From positions 1 to 64,000 of the forward strand of contig NZ_JAQGJT010000017.1 of the NCBI RefSeq assembly GCF_028290495.1: 64,000 nucleotides of DNA, given 5' to 3'. Below are positions 9,651-18,113 of the stretch, in pieces. The notes under the pieces are model-generated. The model saw only the letters and a program-made list of their open reading frames with translations, did no database searches and was not told the origin of the DNA. Source of the DNA: Tardiphaga sp. GTDB taxonomy: Bacteria; Pseudomonadota; Alphaproteobacteria; Rhizobiales; Xanthobacteraceae. The position numbers were made by a program, and so were the translations under genes. Each line of letters begins with the position of its first letter. Position 1 is the stretch's first letter.

Positions 9651-9956
9651 TTACCAGCGACCGCCGCCGTAACCGTGGCCGCGATCCCAGCCGCCACGGC
9701 GCGGTCCACCGTAGCCACCGCCAAAACCATAGCGCGGACCGGGACGGCCATAGCCGTAACGCGGGCCGTAACCGTAGTTCGGGCGTCGCCAGCAGCGTCC
9801 GTATTCATCGCAGACCAGCCGCACCTGTTCGACCTGACCGGACTGGCCGACGCCACCCTGGGCCGCAAGGCCGTTGGGCATGGCGGAGGCCGAGCCCGCG
9901 CCGAGAGCAACTCCGCCGAGCGCAACCAGACCGGCGATTGTCAATTTCAAATTCAT
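9651..9956 (-). CDS. small secreted Gly/Tyr/Arg-rich protein
   Basis: This 101-aa protein has a clean Sec signal (MNLKLTIAGLVALGGVALGA, then A-S-A cleavage). A short segment with C-D-E-Y-G-R-C follows, and then a low-complexity tail of G-Y-G-x-R/P repeats from about residue 60 to the end. The two cysteines may form a disulfide. Such small exported repeat-tail proteins are frequent in Bradyrhizobiaceae and have no known function. A protein of the same general type is encoded at 40139-40438. It is a lone gene between a terminator and a 170-bp spacer. Confidence 0.75.
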   Translation of the reverse strand: MNLKLTIAGLVALGGVALGAGSASAMPNGLAAQGGVGQSGQVEQVRLVCDEYGRCWRRPNYGYGPRYGYGRPGPRYGFGGGYGGPRRGGWDRGHGYGGGRW

Positions 9957-10129
9957 TTCAAACTCCTGTTAGACCTCTTGAACGCGCGGTCGACCAAATG
10001 GTTGCGCACGACCCGCTGCATCGCAGCCGCGTCATTGGTGGATGGCCATCATGGCCGAACCGTGTGGAGATCTCGTCAACTTTCCGCATCGGACGAAAGA
10101 CTCAAAGACAGACTTCAAGGCGCCGCGCC

Positions 10130-11557
10130 TCAATTCGTACGGCTCTTCACGGCCTGATCGAAGAACGCCTTTTCTTCCGAGGTTGCTTCGACGAGCTGCG
10201 CGTCCTGGTCGTAGACGTCGCTGCGAAACTGCACGATCTGGTCACGGGTCATCCAGGCCGTGAGATAGATCCAGGCGACCGGCACCTTCTTCTCCAGCTT
10301 GAGACTTTGGCGCTGTCCGGTGGCGATCGCCTCGTCGATCTTCGCGCGCTCCCAGTTCGGCGTCTCCTGCAGCAGCCACGCCGCGAGGTCGCGGACGTTG
10401 TCGACGCGTACGCAGCCGTGCGAATCGAAGCGGTCGTCTTCGCTGAACAGGTTCTTCTGGTTGGTGTCGTGCATGTAGACGGCATAAGCGTTCGGCATGT
10501 CGATCTTGACCTGCCCCAGCGCATTCCATGAGCCGGGCTCCTGCCGCACGAAGATGTTCGGCAGCTTTTCTGCCGCCCAATCGACGCTGGCGGGGTCGAG
10601 GACGTTCTCCTTGAAGTCCAGCACCTGCATGTGCAGGCGGCTGAGATAGGTCGGGTCCTTGCGCATATGCGCCGCGATCTCGTTCTTGGTGATCGAGGCC
10701 GGCACCGTCCAAGTCGGGTTCAGGTTGATGTTGCTGATCTCTGACGTCACCGTCGGCGACGGCTTGTCGGCCTTGCCGAGCACCACACGGTAGCGCCGCA
10801 CGACCTTGTCGTTCTCCACCGCCTCGGCGAAGGCCGCCGGCAGATTGACCACGACATAACGCTGCCCGAAGTGGAAGCCGATCGTGGCGATGCGCTGCAA
10901 CGACGCCTCGAGCTGCTGGATGCGTTTCTCGACCGGCACGTTGAGCGCCGTCAGCGTGCGCGGCCCGATGGCCCCGGTGGTGGCCAGACCATGCCGGGCC
11001 TGGAAGCGCTTCACGCCGGATACGAGCGCGGCGTTATACGGCCCCTTGGCCTCTGACGACGCCAGATCGCCGGTCATCACCAGCCGCAGCCGCAGCGTCG
11101 CGTCATGCTCGCCGGCGGAGCCGAGCGCGAATTTGGCCTCGACCGGAATTTGCGGCCAGCCGCCTAGCTTGGCGATGGTCGAATAGGCGTCGATGGCGTC
11201 CGCGAGGCGCTGGGCAGAGCCCGCGTCAAACGTCGGTTCGCCTGATTGTGCCAGCAGGGCAGCAGAGCGGCTCTCCGGCGTCGCGGCCGGGGCTGTCGCA
11301 GCGGCCTTGGCTGGTGCGGCCCTGGTTTGCGGCGCGGCAGTGACGGGGGCAGCGGCGGCCTTGTCTGCAGGGGCTGGTGCAGAGGGAATTGCGGGAGACG
11401 TAACCTTAGCGGCGGCCGCCGGAGACGGCTGCGGCGCGGGAGCCGGTGCCGGCGTTACCAAAGGAGCCAGCGGCGCGCCCGAGATGACCTGCCCCGGCGC
11501 CGCCTCGATGCCGGCCGGGGCCAGCAAGGCGCACATCAAAACCAGGGAACGCTTCAT
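10130..11557 (-). CDS. L,D-transpeptidase (YcbB/LdtD-like) with peptidoglycan-binding domain
   Basis: This is a periplasmic cell-wall enzyme that makes 3-3 peptidoglycan crosslinks. The 475 aa comprise a signal peptide (1-20), a long Ala/Pro linker (about 25-100), a scaffold segment, a PG_binding_1-like repeat (V-K-R-F-Q-A-R-H-G-L, about 180-215), and a YkuD catalytic domain. The catalytic motif S-H-G-C-V-R-V puts the nucleophile Cys near residue 381, with a preceding conserved His in Y-M-H-D-T. Size and order match the YcbB subfamily rather than the short YkuD enzymes. Monocistronic. Confidence 0.9.
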   Translation of the reverse strand: MKRSLVLMCALLAPAGIEAAPGQVISGAPLAPLVTPAPAPAPQPSPAAAAKVTSPAIPSAPAPADKAAAAPVTAAPQTRAAPAKAAATAPAATPESRSAALLAQSGEPTFDAGSAQRLADAIDAYSTIAKLGGWPQIPVEAKFALGSAGEHDATLRLRLVMTGDLASSEAKGPYNAALVSGVKRFQARHGLATTGAIGPRTLTALNVPVEKRIQQLEASLQRIATIGFHFGQRYVVVNLPAAFAEAVENDKVVRRYRVVLGKADKPSPTVTSEISNINLNPTWTVPASITKNEIAAHMRKDPTYLSRLHMQVLDFKENVLDPASVDWAAEKLPNIFVRQEPGSWNALGQVKIDMPNAYAVYMHDTNQKNLFSEDDRFDSHGCVRVDNVRDLAAWLLQETPNWERAKIDEAIATGQRQSLKLEKKVPVAWIYLTAWMTRDQIVQFRSDVYDQDAQLVEATSEEKAFFDQAVKSRTN

Positions 11558-11641
11558 GATCCATCCTGCGGTTCAGTCCAACGCCGCACGGTAGATCGAC
11601 AATTACAACCAAACGTTAACCACCCGGGATGACCGCCCGTT

Positions 11642-12490
11642 TCAAAGCAGCTTGCCGTCGGCGCCGAAGAACGGGTACGGCCCCTCGAACTGCCCGATCG
11701 GCACCTGATGCGTCAGCACATCGCCGAACCCATCATCGGCATCGGCAAACCAGGCGTGCAGGTGAAACGCCGGCGGCTCGATGGCGAAGGATGGCACCAG
11801 CAATTCCGCGAGATCGAGCGCGACGGCGTGGTTCGGCGCCGGGCAGATCGTGGCCGGGACGCCGGCGAACAAGGTCAGCGTCGCCCGGTGCACGTGGCCG
11901 GCAGCGACCAGCCGCACACGCGGGTGCTTGCGGACGATCGCCGCGAGGTCGTCGGCGTTGAACAGGTTCTGCACGTCCATGTGCTCGATCCCGGTGCGGA
12001 ACGGCGGATGGTGCAGGAACACCAGCGCGGGCCGTGACGATGACGCTGCCAGCGTCGTATCCAGCCAATCCAACGTGGTGGCTTCCAGCGTGCCGTGCGG
12101 CTTCGCCGCGACGCTGGAGTCGAGCAGGATGACATCGACGCCGCCGACGCCGCGCGACTGATTGAGCGCGCCGGATTCCGTCGCCCAGGCCTGATCGGGA
12201 AACGCCGCCCGCATCATGTCCCGGCAATCGTGGTTGCCAGGAATGCCGATAAAGGGAATCTGCAGCGGCGCCAGCAGCCGCTTGAGATGCTCGTATTCGC
12301 CGGGGGTCGGCGTGTCCGCAAGATCGCCTGATATCACCACCAGATCAGGGCGCGGCTGCAGGGCATTGAGCGCGGCAACGCAACGCTCAAGCGCTTTCGC
12401 GGTATCGACCTTGCCATAGGCCAGCGCGCCCGGCGCCTTGATATGCAAATCGGAGATCTGGGCAATCAGGATCGGTTTAGACGGCATCAT
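11642..12490 (-). CDS. calcineurin-like phosphodiesterase (CpdA/GpdQ-type)
   Basis: This is a dinuclear-metal phosphodiesterase of 282 aa. The metallophosphoesterase motifs are in order: D-L-H near residue 13, S-G-D-L-A-D near 55, G-N-H-D near 86, L-H-H-P-P near 170, and G-H-V-H near 208. The start overlaps the ABC ATPase stop by 4 bp, so it is the last gene of the transporter operon. The pairing suggests that the imported compound, or a product of it, is a phosphodiester or phosphonate-like molecule hydrolysed in the cytoplasm. A cyclic-nucleotide phosphodiesterase is the other reading of this family; the operon context favours a catabolic job. Confidence 0.85.
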   Translation of the reverse strand: MMPSKPILIAQISDLHIKAPGALAYGKVDTAKALERCVAALNALQPRPDLVVISGDLADTPTPGEYEHLKRLLAPLQIPFIGIPGNHDCRDMMRAAFPDQAWATESGALNQSRGVGGVDVILLDSSVAAKPHGTLEATTLDWLDTTLAASSSRPALVFLHHPPFRTGIEHMDVQNLFNADDLAAIVRKHPRVRLVAAGHVHRATLTLFAGVPATICPAPNHAVALDLAELLVPSFAIEPPAFHLHAWFADADDGFGDVLTHQVPIGQFEGPYPFFGADGKLL

Positions 12491-13548
12491 ACTTCCTCGG
12501 GCAGCAGGCGGATCGCTTCGGGCGCAATGGACAGGCCGACCTGATCCCCGGTTGCTGCGACAATCGTATTGGGAGCATCGACCACCAGCGGCCTTGCGGA
12601 CGCGCCGGTGACGATGAGACGCTGCTTGTCGCCGATAAAGCTGACGCTATCGACGGTTCCGGTAAGCGAGGCTTCGCCCTGCCCGACGATCCGGATCGTC
12701 TCCGGCCGGATCATCGCCACCGCCGCGGCGGCATCGGCCGCATCCGTCAGCGGCAGCCTGCCGCCCGGCAGCACCAGTTCGCCGCCGACCACCGGTCCCT
12801 CGACGATATTCGCCGCACCCACGAATTCCGCCACGAAGCGGCTCTGCGGCCTGAAGTAAATCTCGCGCGGCGTGCCTATCTGGGCGATGGCGCCCTTGCG
12901 CATCACCACAATGCGATCACCAAGCTCCATCGCCTCGGCCTGATCGTGCGTCACGTAGATCGTGGTGATGCCCAGCGAGCGCAGCAACCGGTTCAACTCG
13001 CCGCGCAGCCGGTCGCGCAACGAAGCGTCCAGCGCCGTCAGCGGCTCGTCGAGCAACAGCACCCGCGGGCGGATCGCGACTGCACGCGCCAGCGCCACGC
13101 GCTGCCGCTGGCCGCCGGAGAGCTGCTCGATGCGGCGGTTCTCAAGCCCGCCGATATTGGTCAGCGCCACCATCTCGGCGATCCGCGCCGCGCGGGCTTT
13201 TGCGTCAACGCCGCGGATCTTGAGGCCATAGCCGATATTGTCGGCAACGCTCATGTTGGGAAACAACGCGTAGGACTGGAACACCATGCCGACATTGCGC
13301 GCCTCGATCGGCACCGACGTCATATCGCTGTCATCGAAGCGCACGCGACCGCCGGCATCGGGCTGCTCAAGCCCGGCGATGATGCGCAGCATGGTGGTCT
13401 TGCCGCAGCCGGACGGGCCAAGCAGCACCAGGGTCTCGCCGCTGATGATGTCGAGCGAGGCCGGCGACAGCGCTTGCGTGCCGTCGGCAAAAGTCTTGCC
13501 GCAGTTTTCGATATGCACGGCGGCGCCGTGTCCTGCGATGGCGTTCAT
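12487..13548 (-). CDS. ABC transporter ATP-binding protein (Fe3+/phosphonate/polyamine-type, with TOBE domain)
   Basis: This is the ATPase of the importer in this operon. In 353 aa it shows Walker A G-P-S-G-C-G-K-T-T (about residue 44), the Q-loop in F-Q-S-Y-A-L-F-P, the signature L-S-G-G-Q-R-Q-R-V-A-L-A-R-A, Walker B V-L-L-L-D-E-P, and the switch His in V-T-H-D-Q-A-E-A. The last ~110 residues form a TOBE-like regulatory domain, as in PotA/FbpC-type ATPases. It overlaps both neighbours by 4 bp, so permease, ATPase and phosphodiesterase are translationally coupled. Confidence 0.94.
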   Translation of the reverse strand: MNAIAGHGAAVHIENCGKTFADGTQALSPASLDIISGETLVLLGPSGCGKTTMLRIIAGLEQPDAGGRVRFDDSDMTSVPIEARNVGMVFQSYALFPNMSVADNIGYGLKIRGVDAKARAARIAEMVALTNIGGLENRRIEQLSGGQRQRVALARAVAIRPRVLLLDEPLTALDASLRDRLRGELNRLLRSLGITTIYVTHDQAEAMELGDRIVVMRKGAIAQIGTPREIYFRPQSRFVAEFVGAANIVEGPVVGGELVLPGGRLPLTDAADAAAAVAMIRPETIRIVGQGEASLTGTVDSVSFIGDKQRLIVTGASARPLVVDAPNTIVAATGDQVGLSIAPEAIRLLPEEV

Positions 13549-14330
13549 TTTTTCTGGCCCTCATCGGCAAACAACTGCATCGCCACCAGAAGCGGGACAA
13601 TCATGACAAAGAAAATCAAGGTGTAGGCGGAAGCCACTTCGAGCCGCATCGACGCATAGGCATCAGCGAGGCCGACCGGCAGCGTCTTGGTCAGCGGCGT
13701 GTGAAGCATCCAGGTCAGGTTGAACTCGCCGAGCGACAGCGTCACCACCATCAGCGAGCCCGCCAGAATGCCCGGCATCGCATTGGGCACGATGACGTTG
13801 CAGAACCGCCGCCACGGCGACGCGCCGAGCGAGGCCGCGCCCTCGTCCAGCGTCTTGATGTCGATGCTGCCGAACACCGCCATCACCGAGCGCACCATGA
13901 ACGGCATGGTGAAGATCACGTGGCCGACGAGAATGAAGCCCCACGAGCGGCGAAAGCTGCCGAAACCGCCATAGGTCAGCAGCAACGCCAAAGCGATGGC
14001 GAGGCCGGGGATCGCCAGCGGCAGCGTGATGATTTCCTCGATCACGCGCGACAGCCTGCCGCCGCGCACATGCAACGCATAGGCGGCGGGGACGCCGACA
14101 ATCAGCGTCACCACCAGCGTCGCCAGTGCGATCACGAACGACAGGAGAATTTCGCCAGCATAGAGATCCCATACCTGCGTCACCCATTGCAGGGTGACGC
14201 CGGACTGGATGCCGCGAAAATAGTTGACGGTGACGCCGGCCGACAGCGACAGGATGACGGGCACCACCAGGAAGGCGGCGACCAGCAGCGTGAAGCCGAG
14301 TTGTCCGGCAAATATCAGACGATCGCGCAT
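13545..14330 (-). CDS. ABC transporter inner-membrane permease (second subunit)
   Basis: The 261-aa protein has six predicted membrane helices. The binding-protein-dependent permease EAA loop reads D-E-G-A-A-S-L-G-A-S-P-W-R-R-F around residues 175-190 and docks on the ATPase. It is paired with the permease at 14334 and belongs to the PotC/PhnV-like half of the heterodimer. It lies 3 bp after the first permease gene and overlaps the ATPase start. Confidence 0.92.
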   Translation of the reverse strand: MRDRLIFAGQLGFTLLVAAFLVVPVILSLSAGVTVNYFRGIQSGVTLQWVTQVWDLYAGEILLSFVIALATLVVTLIVGVPAAYALHVRGGRLSRVIEEIITLPLAIPGLAIALALLLTYGGFGSFRRSWGFILVGHVIFTMPFMVRSVMAVFGSIDIKTLDEGAASLGASPWRRFCNVIVPNAMPGILAGSLMVVTLSLGEFNLTWMLHTPLTKTLPVGLADAYASMRLEVASAYTLIFFVMIVPLLVAMQLFADEGQKK

Positions 14331-14333
14331 GAC

Positions 14334-15149
14334 CTACCCCGCCGCCGCAACGGCGCCGCCGCTGAACGAGCGCGCCAGAGCCAGAATCGCCCAGGCGATC
14401 ACGCCGAGCCCGATCGACAGCGCCGCCGAGATCGAGAAATTCGCGGCCAGCGTGAACTCGGTATAGATCAGCATCGGCAGCACATCGATGTTGGTCGCCA
14501 GGGTGAACGCCGTGCCGAACGCGCCCATCGCGGTCGCAAACGCGATCGCGCCCGACGCGACGAAAGCCGGGCCCAGCGCCGGCAGCACCACGTCGCGCTG
14601 CACCGCCCACGGGCTGGCGCCAAGCGAGCGCGCAGCTTCCTCGAGCCCGACATCGAGCTTCTGCACCGCCGCCATGATGGTGAGGATGACGCGCGGGATC
14701 GAGAAATACAGATAGCCCAGGAAAAGCCCGAAGATCGAATAGGCGAATACGATCTTCTCGCCGAGAACCGCATTGGAGATCGCACCGATCAATCCCTGAC
14801 GGCCGGCGAGCAGAATGATCAGGAAGCCGACCACCACGCCGGGAAACGCCAGCGGAAACGTCAGCATCGCGATCAGCACGGCGCGGCCGGGAAAGCGATG
14901 GCGCTGCAGGAACAGCCCGGCGATGGTGGCGACGACAAGTGTGACCAGCGTCGTCGCCGCCGCCAGCACCACGGTATTGATCAGCGTGGCGCGGTAGCGC
15001 GGCTCGACGAGAATGGCGAGATAGGCACCGGGGCCGCGCGGACCGGTGGCGCCGACCACGACCAGTTGCGCCATCGGCAGCAGGAAGAAGGTGGCCGTTA
15101 CCACGACGAGCGGCAACAGGCAGAGCCAGACGAAGGATTTATGCGACAT
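14334..15149 (-). CDS. ABC transporter inner-membrane permease (first subunit)
   Basis: This is the second half of the permease heterodimer, about 271 aa with six helices and an EAA loop L-E-E-A-A-R-S-L-G-A-S-P-W-A-V-Q. I choose ATG 15149 (MSHKSFVWL) as start. An in-frame GTG at 15167 would add six residues but lies inside the hairpin at 15158-15179. No strong Shine-Dalgarno is visible for either, so the start is the least certain point. Confidence 0.9.
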   Translation of the reverse strand: MSHKSFVWLCLLPLVVVTATFFLLPMAQLVVVGATGPRGPGAYLAILVEPRYRATLINTVVLAAATTLVTLVVATIAGLFLQRHRFPGRAVLIAMLTFPLAFPGVVVGFLIILLAGRQGLIGAISNAVLGEKIVFAYSIFGLFLGYLYFSIPRVILTIMAAVQKLDVGLEEAARSLGASPWAVQRDVVLPALGPAFVASGAIAFATAMGAFGTAFTLATNIDVLPMLIYTEFTLAANFSISAALSIGLGVIAWAILALARSFSGGAVAAAG

Positions 15150-15151
15150 GA

Positions 15152-15179
15152 TAAAACGGTGCCCCACTCAAGGGGCACC
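15152..15179 (-). terminator. attenuating hairpin between binding-protein and permease genes
   Basis: A perfect 8-bp stem, GGTGCCCC / GGGGCACC, with a 6-nt loop lies between the binding-protein stop and the first permease start. On the minus strand it is followed by GTTTTAT. This is the place where many ABC operons have a leaky terminator or 3'-protecting hairpin that keeps binding-protein mRNA in excess over permease mRNA. Whether it terminates or stabilises cannot be told from sequence. Confidence 0.65.
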
Positions 15180-15204
15180 TTACAGTATCAAATGATTTCA
15201 CGGT

Positions 15205-16212
15205 TCAACGGACTTCCGCGAGGTAGCGGTCGGTGAAGCCCTTCTGCGCCAGCTCCATCTTGCCCCAGTCCACGCTCTTGGCGCGGGCGTAGTCGCTGTC
15301 GGGCAGGAACTTGGCCTTCACGGCTTCCGGCAGATCGATCTTGCGGGCGGGGCGCAGGTAGGCGTTGGTCCAGATCGCCTGGCCCTTGTCGGACAGAAGA
15401 TAGTCCATGACCTTCTTGGCTTTATCCTTGTCCGGCGCGTTTTTCACGAGGCCGACAACATAGGGAAACACGACCGAGCCTTCGCAGGGAATCACGAACT
15501 CGAAATTGCCCTTCTCGGAATACTTGGCGCGGTAGGCGTTGAAGTCGTAGTCGAACAGGATCGGCATCTCGCCGGACACCACGCGGGCATACGACGTCTG
15601 CTTCGGCACGATCGGATCGTTCTTCTTGAGGTCCTTGAAGAACTTCAGGGCGGGCTCGAAGTTTTCGGCGGAACCGCCGAGCGCCAGGTTGACCGCAACC
15701 GCGCCGACATAACCGACCGCCGCTGAGGACGGGTCGAGATAGCCGACCATGCCCTTGTAAGCAGGCTTGAGCAGATCAGCCCAGCACTTCGGCACCGGTG
15801 CGCCAGCCAGCGCATCCTTGTTGACGAAGAAGCCCAGCGTGCCGGAGTGGATAGTCGTCCAGTAGCCCTCGGGATCCTTCAGGCCGGCATCGACCTGATC
15901 CCAGCCCGCGGGCTTGTAGGGCTCCAGCGCGTCCTGCGCCTTCGCCTTCATGCCGAAGGTCACGCCGAAATAGCCAATGTCACCGACCGGGTTGGCTTTC
16001 TCCGCGAGAATCTGCGCCAGCGCCTGACCGGAATTCTTGTTGTCATGCGGCATGTCGATGTTGAGGTCGGCCTTGACCGCCTTGATCATCGACGCCCAAT
16101 CGGCCCATTCCGGCGGACAATTGTAGCAGATCACGTCGGCAGCCCGGGCGGGCGGCGACACCGCTGCAAGGAGCACGGCCGAAACGGCGAAGAAAAAAGC
16201 GCGCAACTTCAT
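15205..16212 (-). CDS. ABC transporter periplasmic solute-binding protein (iron/phosphonate/polyamine-like)
   Basis: This receptor protein of ~335 aa has a Sec signal (MKLRAFFFAVSAVLLAA, cleavage near A-R-A). The mature protein carries the pattern of the Fe3+/2-aminoethylphosphonate/putrescine binding superfamily, including N-K-D-A-L, W-A-D-L-L-K-P-A-Y-K-G-M and the C-terminal Y-L-L-S-D-K-G-Q-A. The first Cys pair (C-Y-N-C near residue 30) is unusual. ATG 16212 has a GGGGA ribosome site 6 bases upstream, which rules out the longer open frame to 16347. It heads a five-gene operon. The coupled phosphodiesterase hints at a phosphorus-containing ligand; this is inference. Confidence 0.9.
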   Translation of the reverse strand: MKLRAFFFAVSAVLLAAVSPPARAADVICYNCPPEWADWASMIKAVKADLNIDMPHDNKNSGQALAQILAEKANPVGDIGYFGVTFGMKAKAQDALEPYKPAGWDQVDAGLKDPEGYWTTIHSGTLGFFVNKDALAGAPVPKCWADLLKPAYKGMVGYLDPSSAAVGYVGAVAVNLALGGSAENFEPALKFFKDLKKNDPIVPKQTSYARVVSGEMPILFDYDFNAYRAKYSEKGNFEFVIPCEGSVVFPYVVGLVKNAPDKDKAKKVMDYLLSDKGQAIWTNAYLRPARKIDLPEAVKAKFLPDSDYARAKSVDWGKMELAQKGFTDRYLAEVR

Positions 16213-16542
16213 GGAATGTCCCCGGTAAAAATGCATGAGACCGGTAGGCAATTGCCGCACCGGCCTTTCAATGGAACCCTTATAGCGCGCGCATGACACA
16301 TTTGCGACAGCCCCTCGCCGCCCCGCGGATCGGTCGAATGAATGCATTCCGATCCACAGCCTTCGAAGCGACGACGACCTGGCAGCGGCCCCGCAGCACG
16401 CTCTCGTTGAGCCCGTCGGATAGCCACCGCGCCCACATGATCGTGCGGTGCACTACGGCATTGGAGAAATGCTGGTAGTCGGTCGTACGCCACGGATGCG
16501 GCTTGCTGGTTCGGACTTAAGCGTGTATCGACACCGCATCGT
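16213..16542. other. intergenic stretch upstream of ABC operon and tRNA-Pro
   Basis: This stretch should carry the promoter of the ABC operon (minus) and that of tRNA-Pro (plus). A minus-strand frame across about 16280-16500 reads somewhat like protein (W-A-R-W-L-S-D-G-L-N-E-S-V-L) but has no start and stops early. It may be a gene remnant; I cannot assign it. Confidence 0.3.
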
Positions 16543-16619
16543 CGGGGTATAGCGCAGCCTGGTAGCGCGGCAGTTTTGGGTACTGCAGGTCCAAGGTTCG
16601 AATCCTTGTGCCCCGACCA
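16543..16619 (+). tRNA. tRNA-Pro (anticodon UGG), CCA encoded
   Basis: A full cloverleaf can be drawn. The acceptor CGGGGTA (16543-16549) pairs with TGCCCCG (16609-16615), with one G-T. The D arm has AGCGCAGCCTGGTAGCGC, the anticodon stem is GCAGT/ACTGC with loop TTTGGGT (anticodon TGG), and the T arm contains GGTTCGAATCC. The discriminator is A16616, followed by a genomic CCA. Its 3' end is the integration site of the adjacent prophage. Confidence 0.97.
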
Positions 16620-16622
16620 GTT
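16602..16622 (+). repeat. attL core (21-bp direct repeat)
   Basis: Bases 16602-16622, running from ATCCTTGTGC through the tRNA CCA to CAGTT, are identical to 34595-34615. The next bases differ on both sides, so the repeat is exactly 21 bp. Integration left the tRNA intact at this end. Confidence 0.93.
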
Positions 16623-16630
16623 TCAACATA

Positions 16631-16695
16631 ATTGAACAATATCAATTACTTAGTCGATTTTACCCTCCCAAAAAACGGCCATACTCGTAACAGTT
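16631..16695 (+). repeat. left-end candidate integrase arm-type sites
   Basis: Two short words here recur at the right end of the element in the same orientation. ATTGAACAATAT at 16631-16642 matches 34568-34579, and ACTCGTAACAGTT at 16683-16695 matches a tandem array at 34501-34526. Their placement just inside each att core fits arm-type binding sites of a tyrosine integrase. Confidence 0.6.
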
Positions 16696-16892
16696 TGGCG
16701 TGTGCCACAAGCGGGTTGCGACTCAATCCCGCCGCAATTCCTCGTTACTTTATTGTCACACCATGTTTCGACCTAGTTCTGGAATTCCCAGCGGGTCAGT
16801 CGGCGTCTAGCCATTAGGTGTCATTCCGACGGACCGAAGCGTGTCGCGTCAGCATCCGATCATTTCCATGCTGATGAAAAGACACCTTATAT

Positions 16893-18113
16893 ATGTCCGC
16901 GACCCGGCGATCCCTCGCGTCACGATTCCAGAAATTTGTAGGTCTTGAAACCAAGGCCAGCCTCGCTTCGCCCGATACGGCGTTGTTCGAGCTATTCGGC
17001 GCCCTGCCCTCTGCGTCCGGCATCCGCGTCACGCCGCTGACCGCCATGACCTGCGCGCCAGTCGCCTGCGCGGTCAATGCGATCTCCCAAGCGCTCGGCC
17101 AGCTCCCGGTTCACGTCTACCAGCGCGGCGCTGATGGCTCCAAAGAGCGCGCGCCTGATCATCCCGTCTATCGGCTGCTCCACGACGAGAGCAACGAATG
17201 GACCCCGGCGACCAAGTTCCGCGAAGAACTGGTCCGGGACGCGCTGCTCTACCGTCACGGCGGCTTCGCTGAGATCATCCGTGTTGACGGTGGCAAGCCC
17301 TTCGAACTGATCCGCATCAACCCGGAAGTGACGCCTGTCACTGTCGGCATGTCGCAGGACGGCCCGGTCTACAGCGTCCAAGAGAACGGCAAAGCTCGGC
17401 CAATCGATCGCCAGAACATCCTTCACCTTCCGTCGCCGTCGCTTTCCGGCATGGGCTTGGCACACGACGCCCGCGAAGCCATCGGCTTACTGCTGGTCCT
17501 CGAACGACACGCCAACCAGCTTTTCGCCAACTCGGCACGCCCCAGCTCCATCTTGTCCGTCAAGGGCACCGGCACCGTTCCGCCGTCCGCCGACATGCTC
17601 GCCAAGATTCGCGCCGCATGGCTCGCGGCCTTCGGTAACGGCAAGTCTGGCGGCACTGCCGTCCTTCCGTCCGAAGTCGACTGGCAGCAAGTTACGCTGT
17701 CTTCGGTCGATGCTCAGTTCCTCGAAATCTTCCGCTTCTACATCGAGCAGATTTCCCGACACTTCCGCGTTCCGCCGCACATTCTCTATGAGTTGGGCCG
17801 CGCTACTTGGGGCAACTCTGAGGAAATGAACCAGCAGTTCCTCGACGGGACGCTGATGAAGTGGATCACCGCATTTGAGGGCGAAGTCCGCTTGAAGCTT
17901 TTCGACCGCGAAGAACGCGACACCTACTTTGCAGAATTTCTGACTGATGGTTTCGTTCGCGCAAACTACTCGGCTCGAATGGAAGGTCTGTCGAAAGGAA
18001 TTGCCGCGCGGATTATCTGTCCAAACGAAGCAAGGGAAATTCTCAACAAGCCGCCTTACGTCGGTGGCGATAAATTCGAAAATCCGCACACCTCGACGGC
18101 GGTGGTGTCGTGA
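16893..18113 (+). CDS. phage portal protein (HK97 family)
   Basis: The portal forms the dodecameric gate for DNA entry at one capsid vertex. The 406-aa protein has the family pattern: an early V-x-A-C-V-N-A-I-S-Q-A-L-G-Q-L-P-V-H-V-Y segment, the P-V-Y-R-L-L core, W-L-A-A-F-G-N-G-K-S-G-G, and an F-R-V-P-P-H-I-L-Y-E-L-G segment near residue 300. Length is typical. It is the first gene of the block and overlaps the next gene by 4 bp. It is preceded by neither terminase gene, which is unusual for this family. Confidence 0.93.
   Translation: MSATRRSLASRFQKFVGLETKASLASPDTALFELFGALPSASGIRVTPLTAMTCAPVACAVNAISQALGQLPVHVYQRGADGSKERAPDHPVYRLLHDESNEWTPATKFREELVRDALLYRHGGFAEIIRVDGGKPFELIRINPEVTPVTVGMSQDGPVYSVQENGKARPIDRQNILHLPSPSLSGMGLAHDAREAIGLLLVLERHANQLFANSARPSSILSVKGTGTVPPSADMLAKIRAAWLAAFGNGKSGGTAVLPSEVDWQQVTLSSVDAQFLEIFRFYIEQISRHFRVPPHILYELGRATWGNSEEMNQQFLDGTLMKWITAFEGEVRLKLFDREERDTYFAEFLTDGFVRANYSARMEGLSKGIAARIICPNEAREILNKPPYVGGDKFENPHTSTAVVS

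Noticed and set aside
13701-15236. Long plus-strand open frame (511 codons) opposite the two ABC permease genes
   Set aside because: Composition is His/Arg/Asp/Gln-rich without hydrophobic cores, typical of antisense frames in GC-rich DNA; the minus-strand genes are clear permeases.
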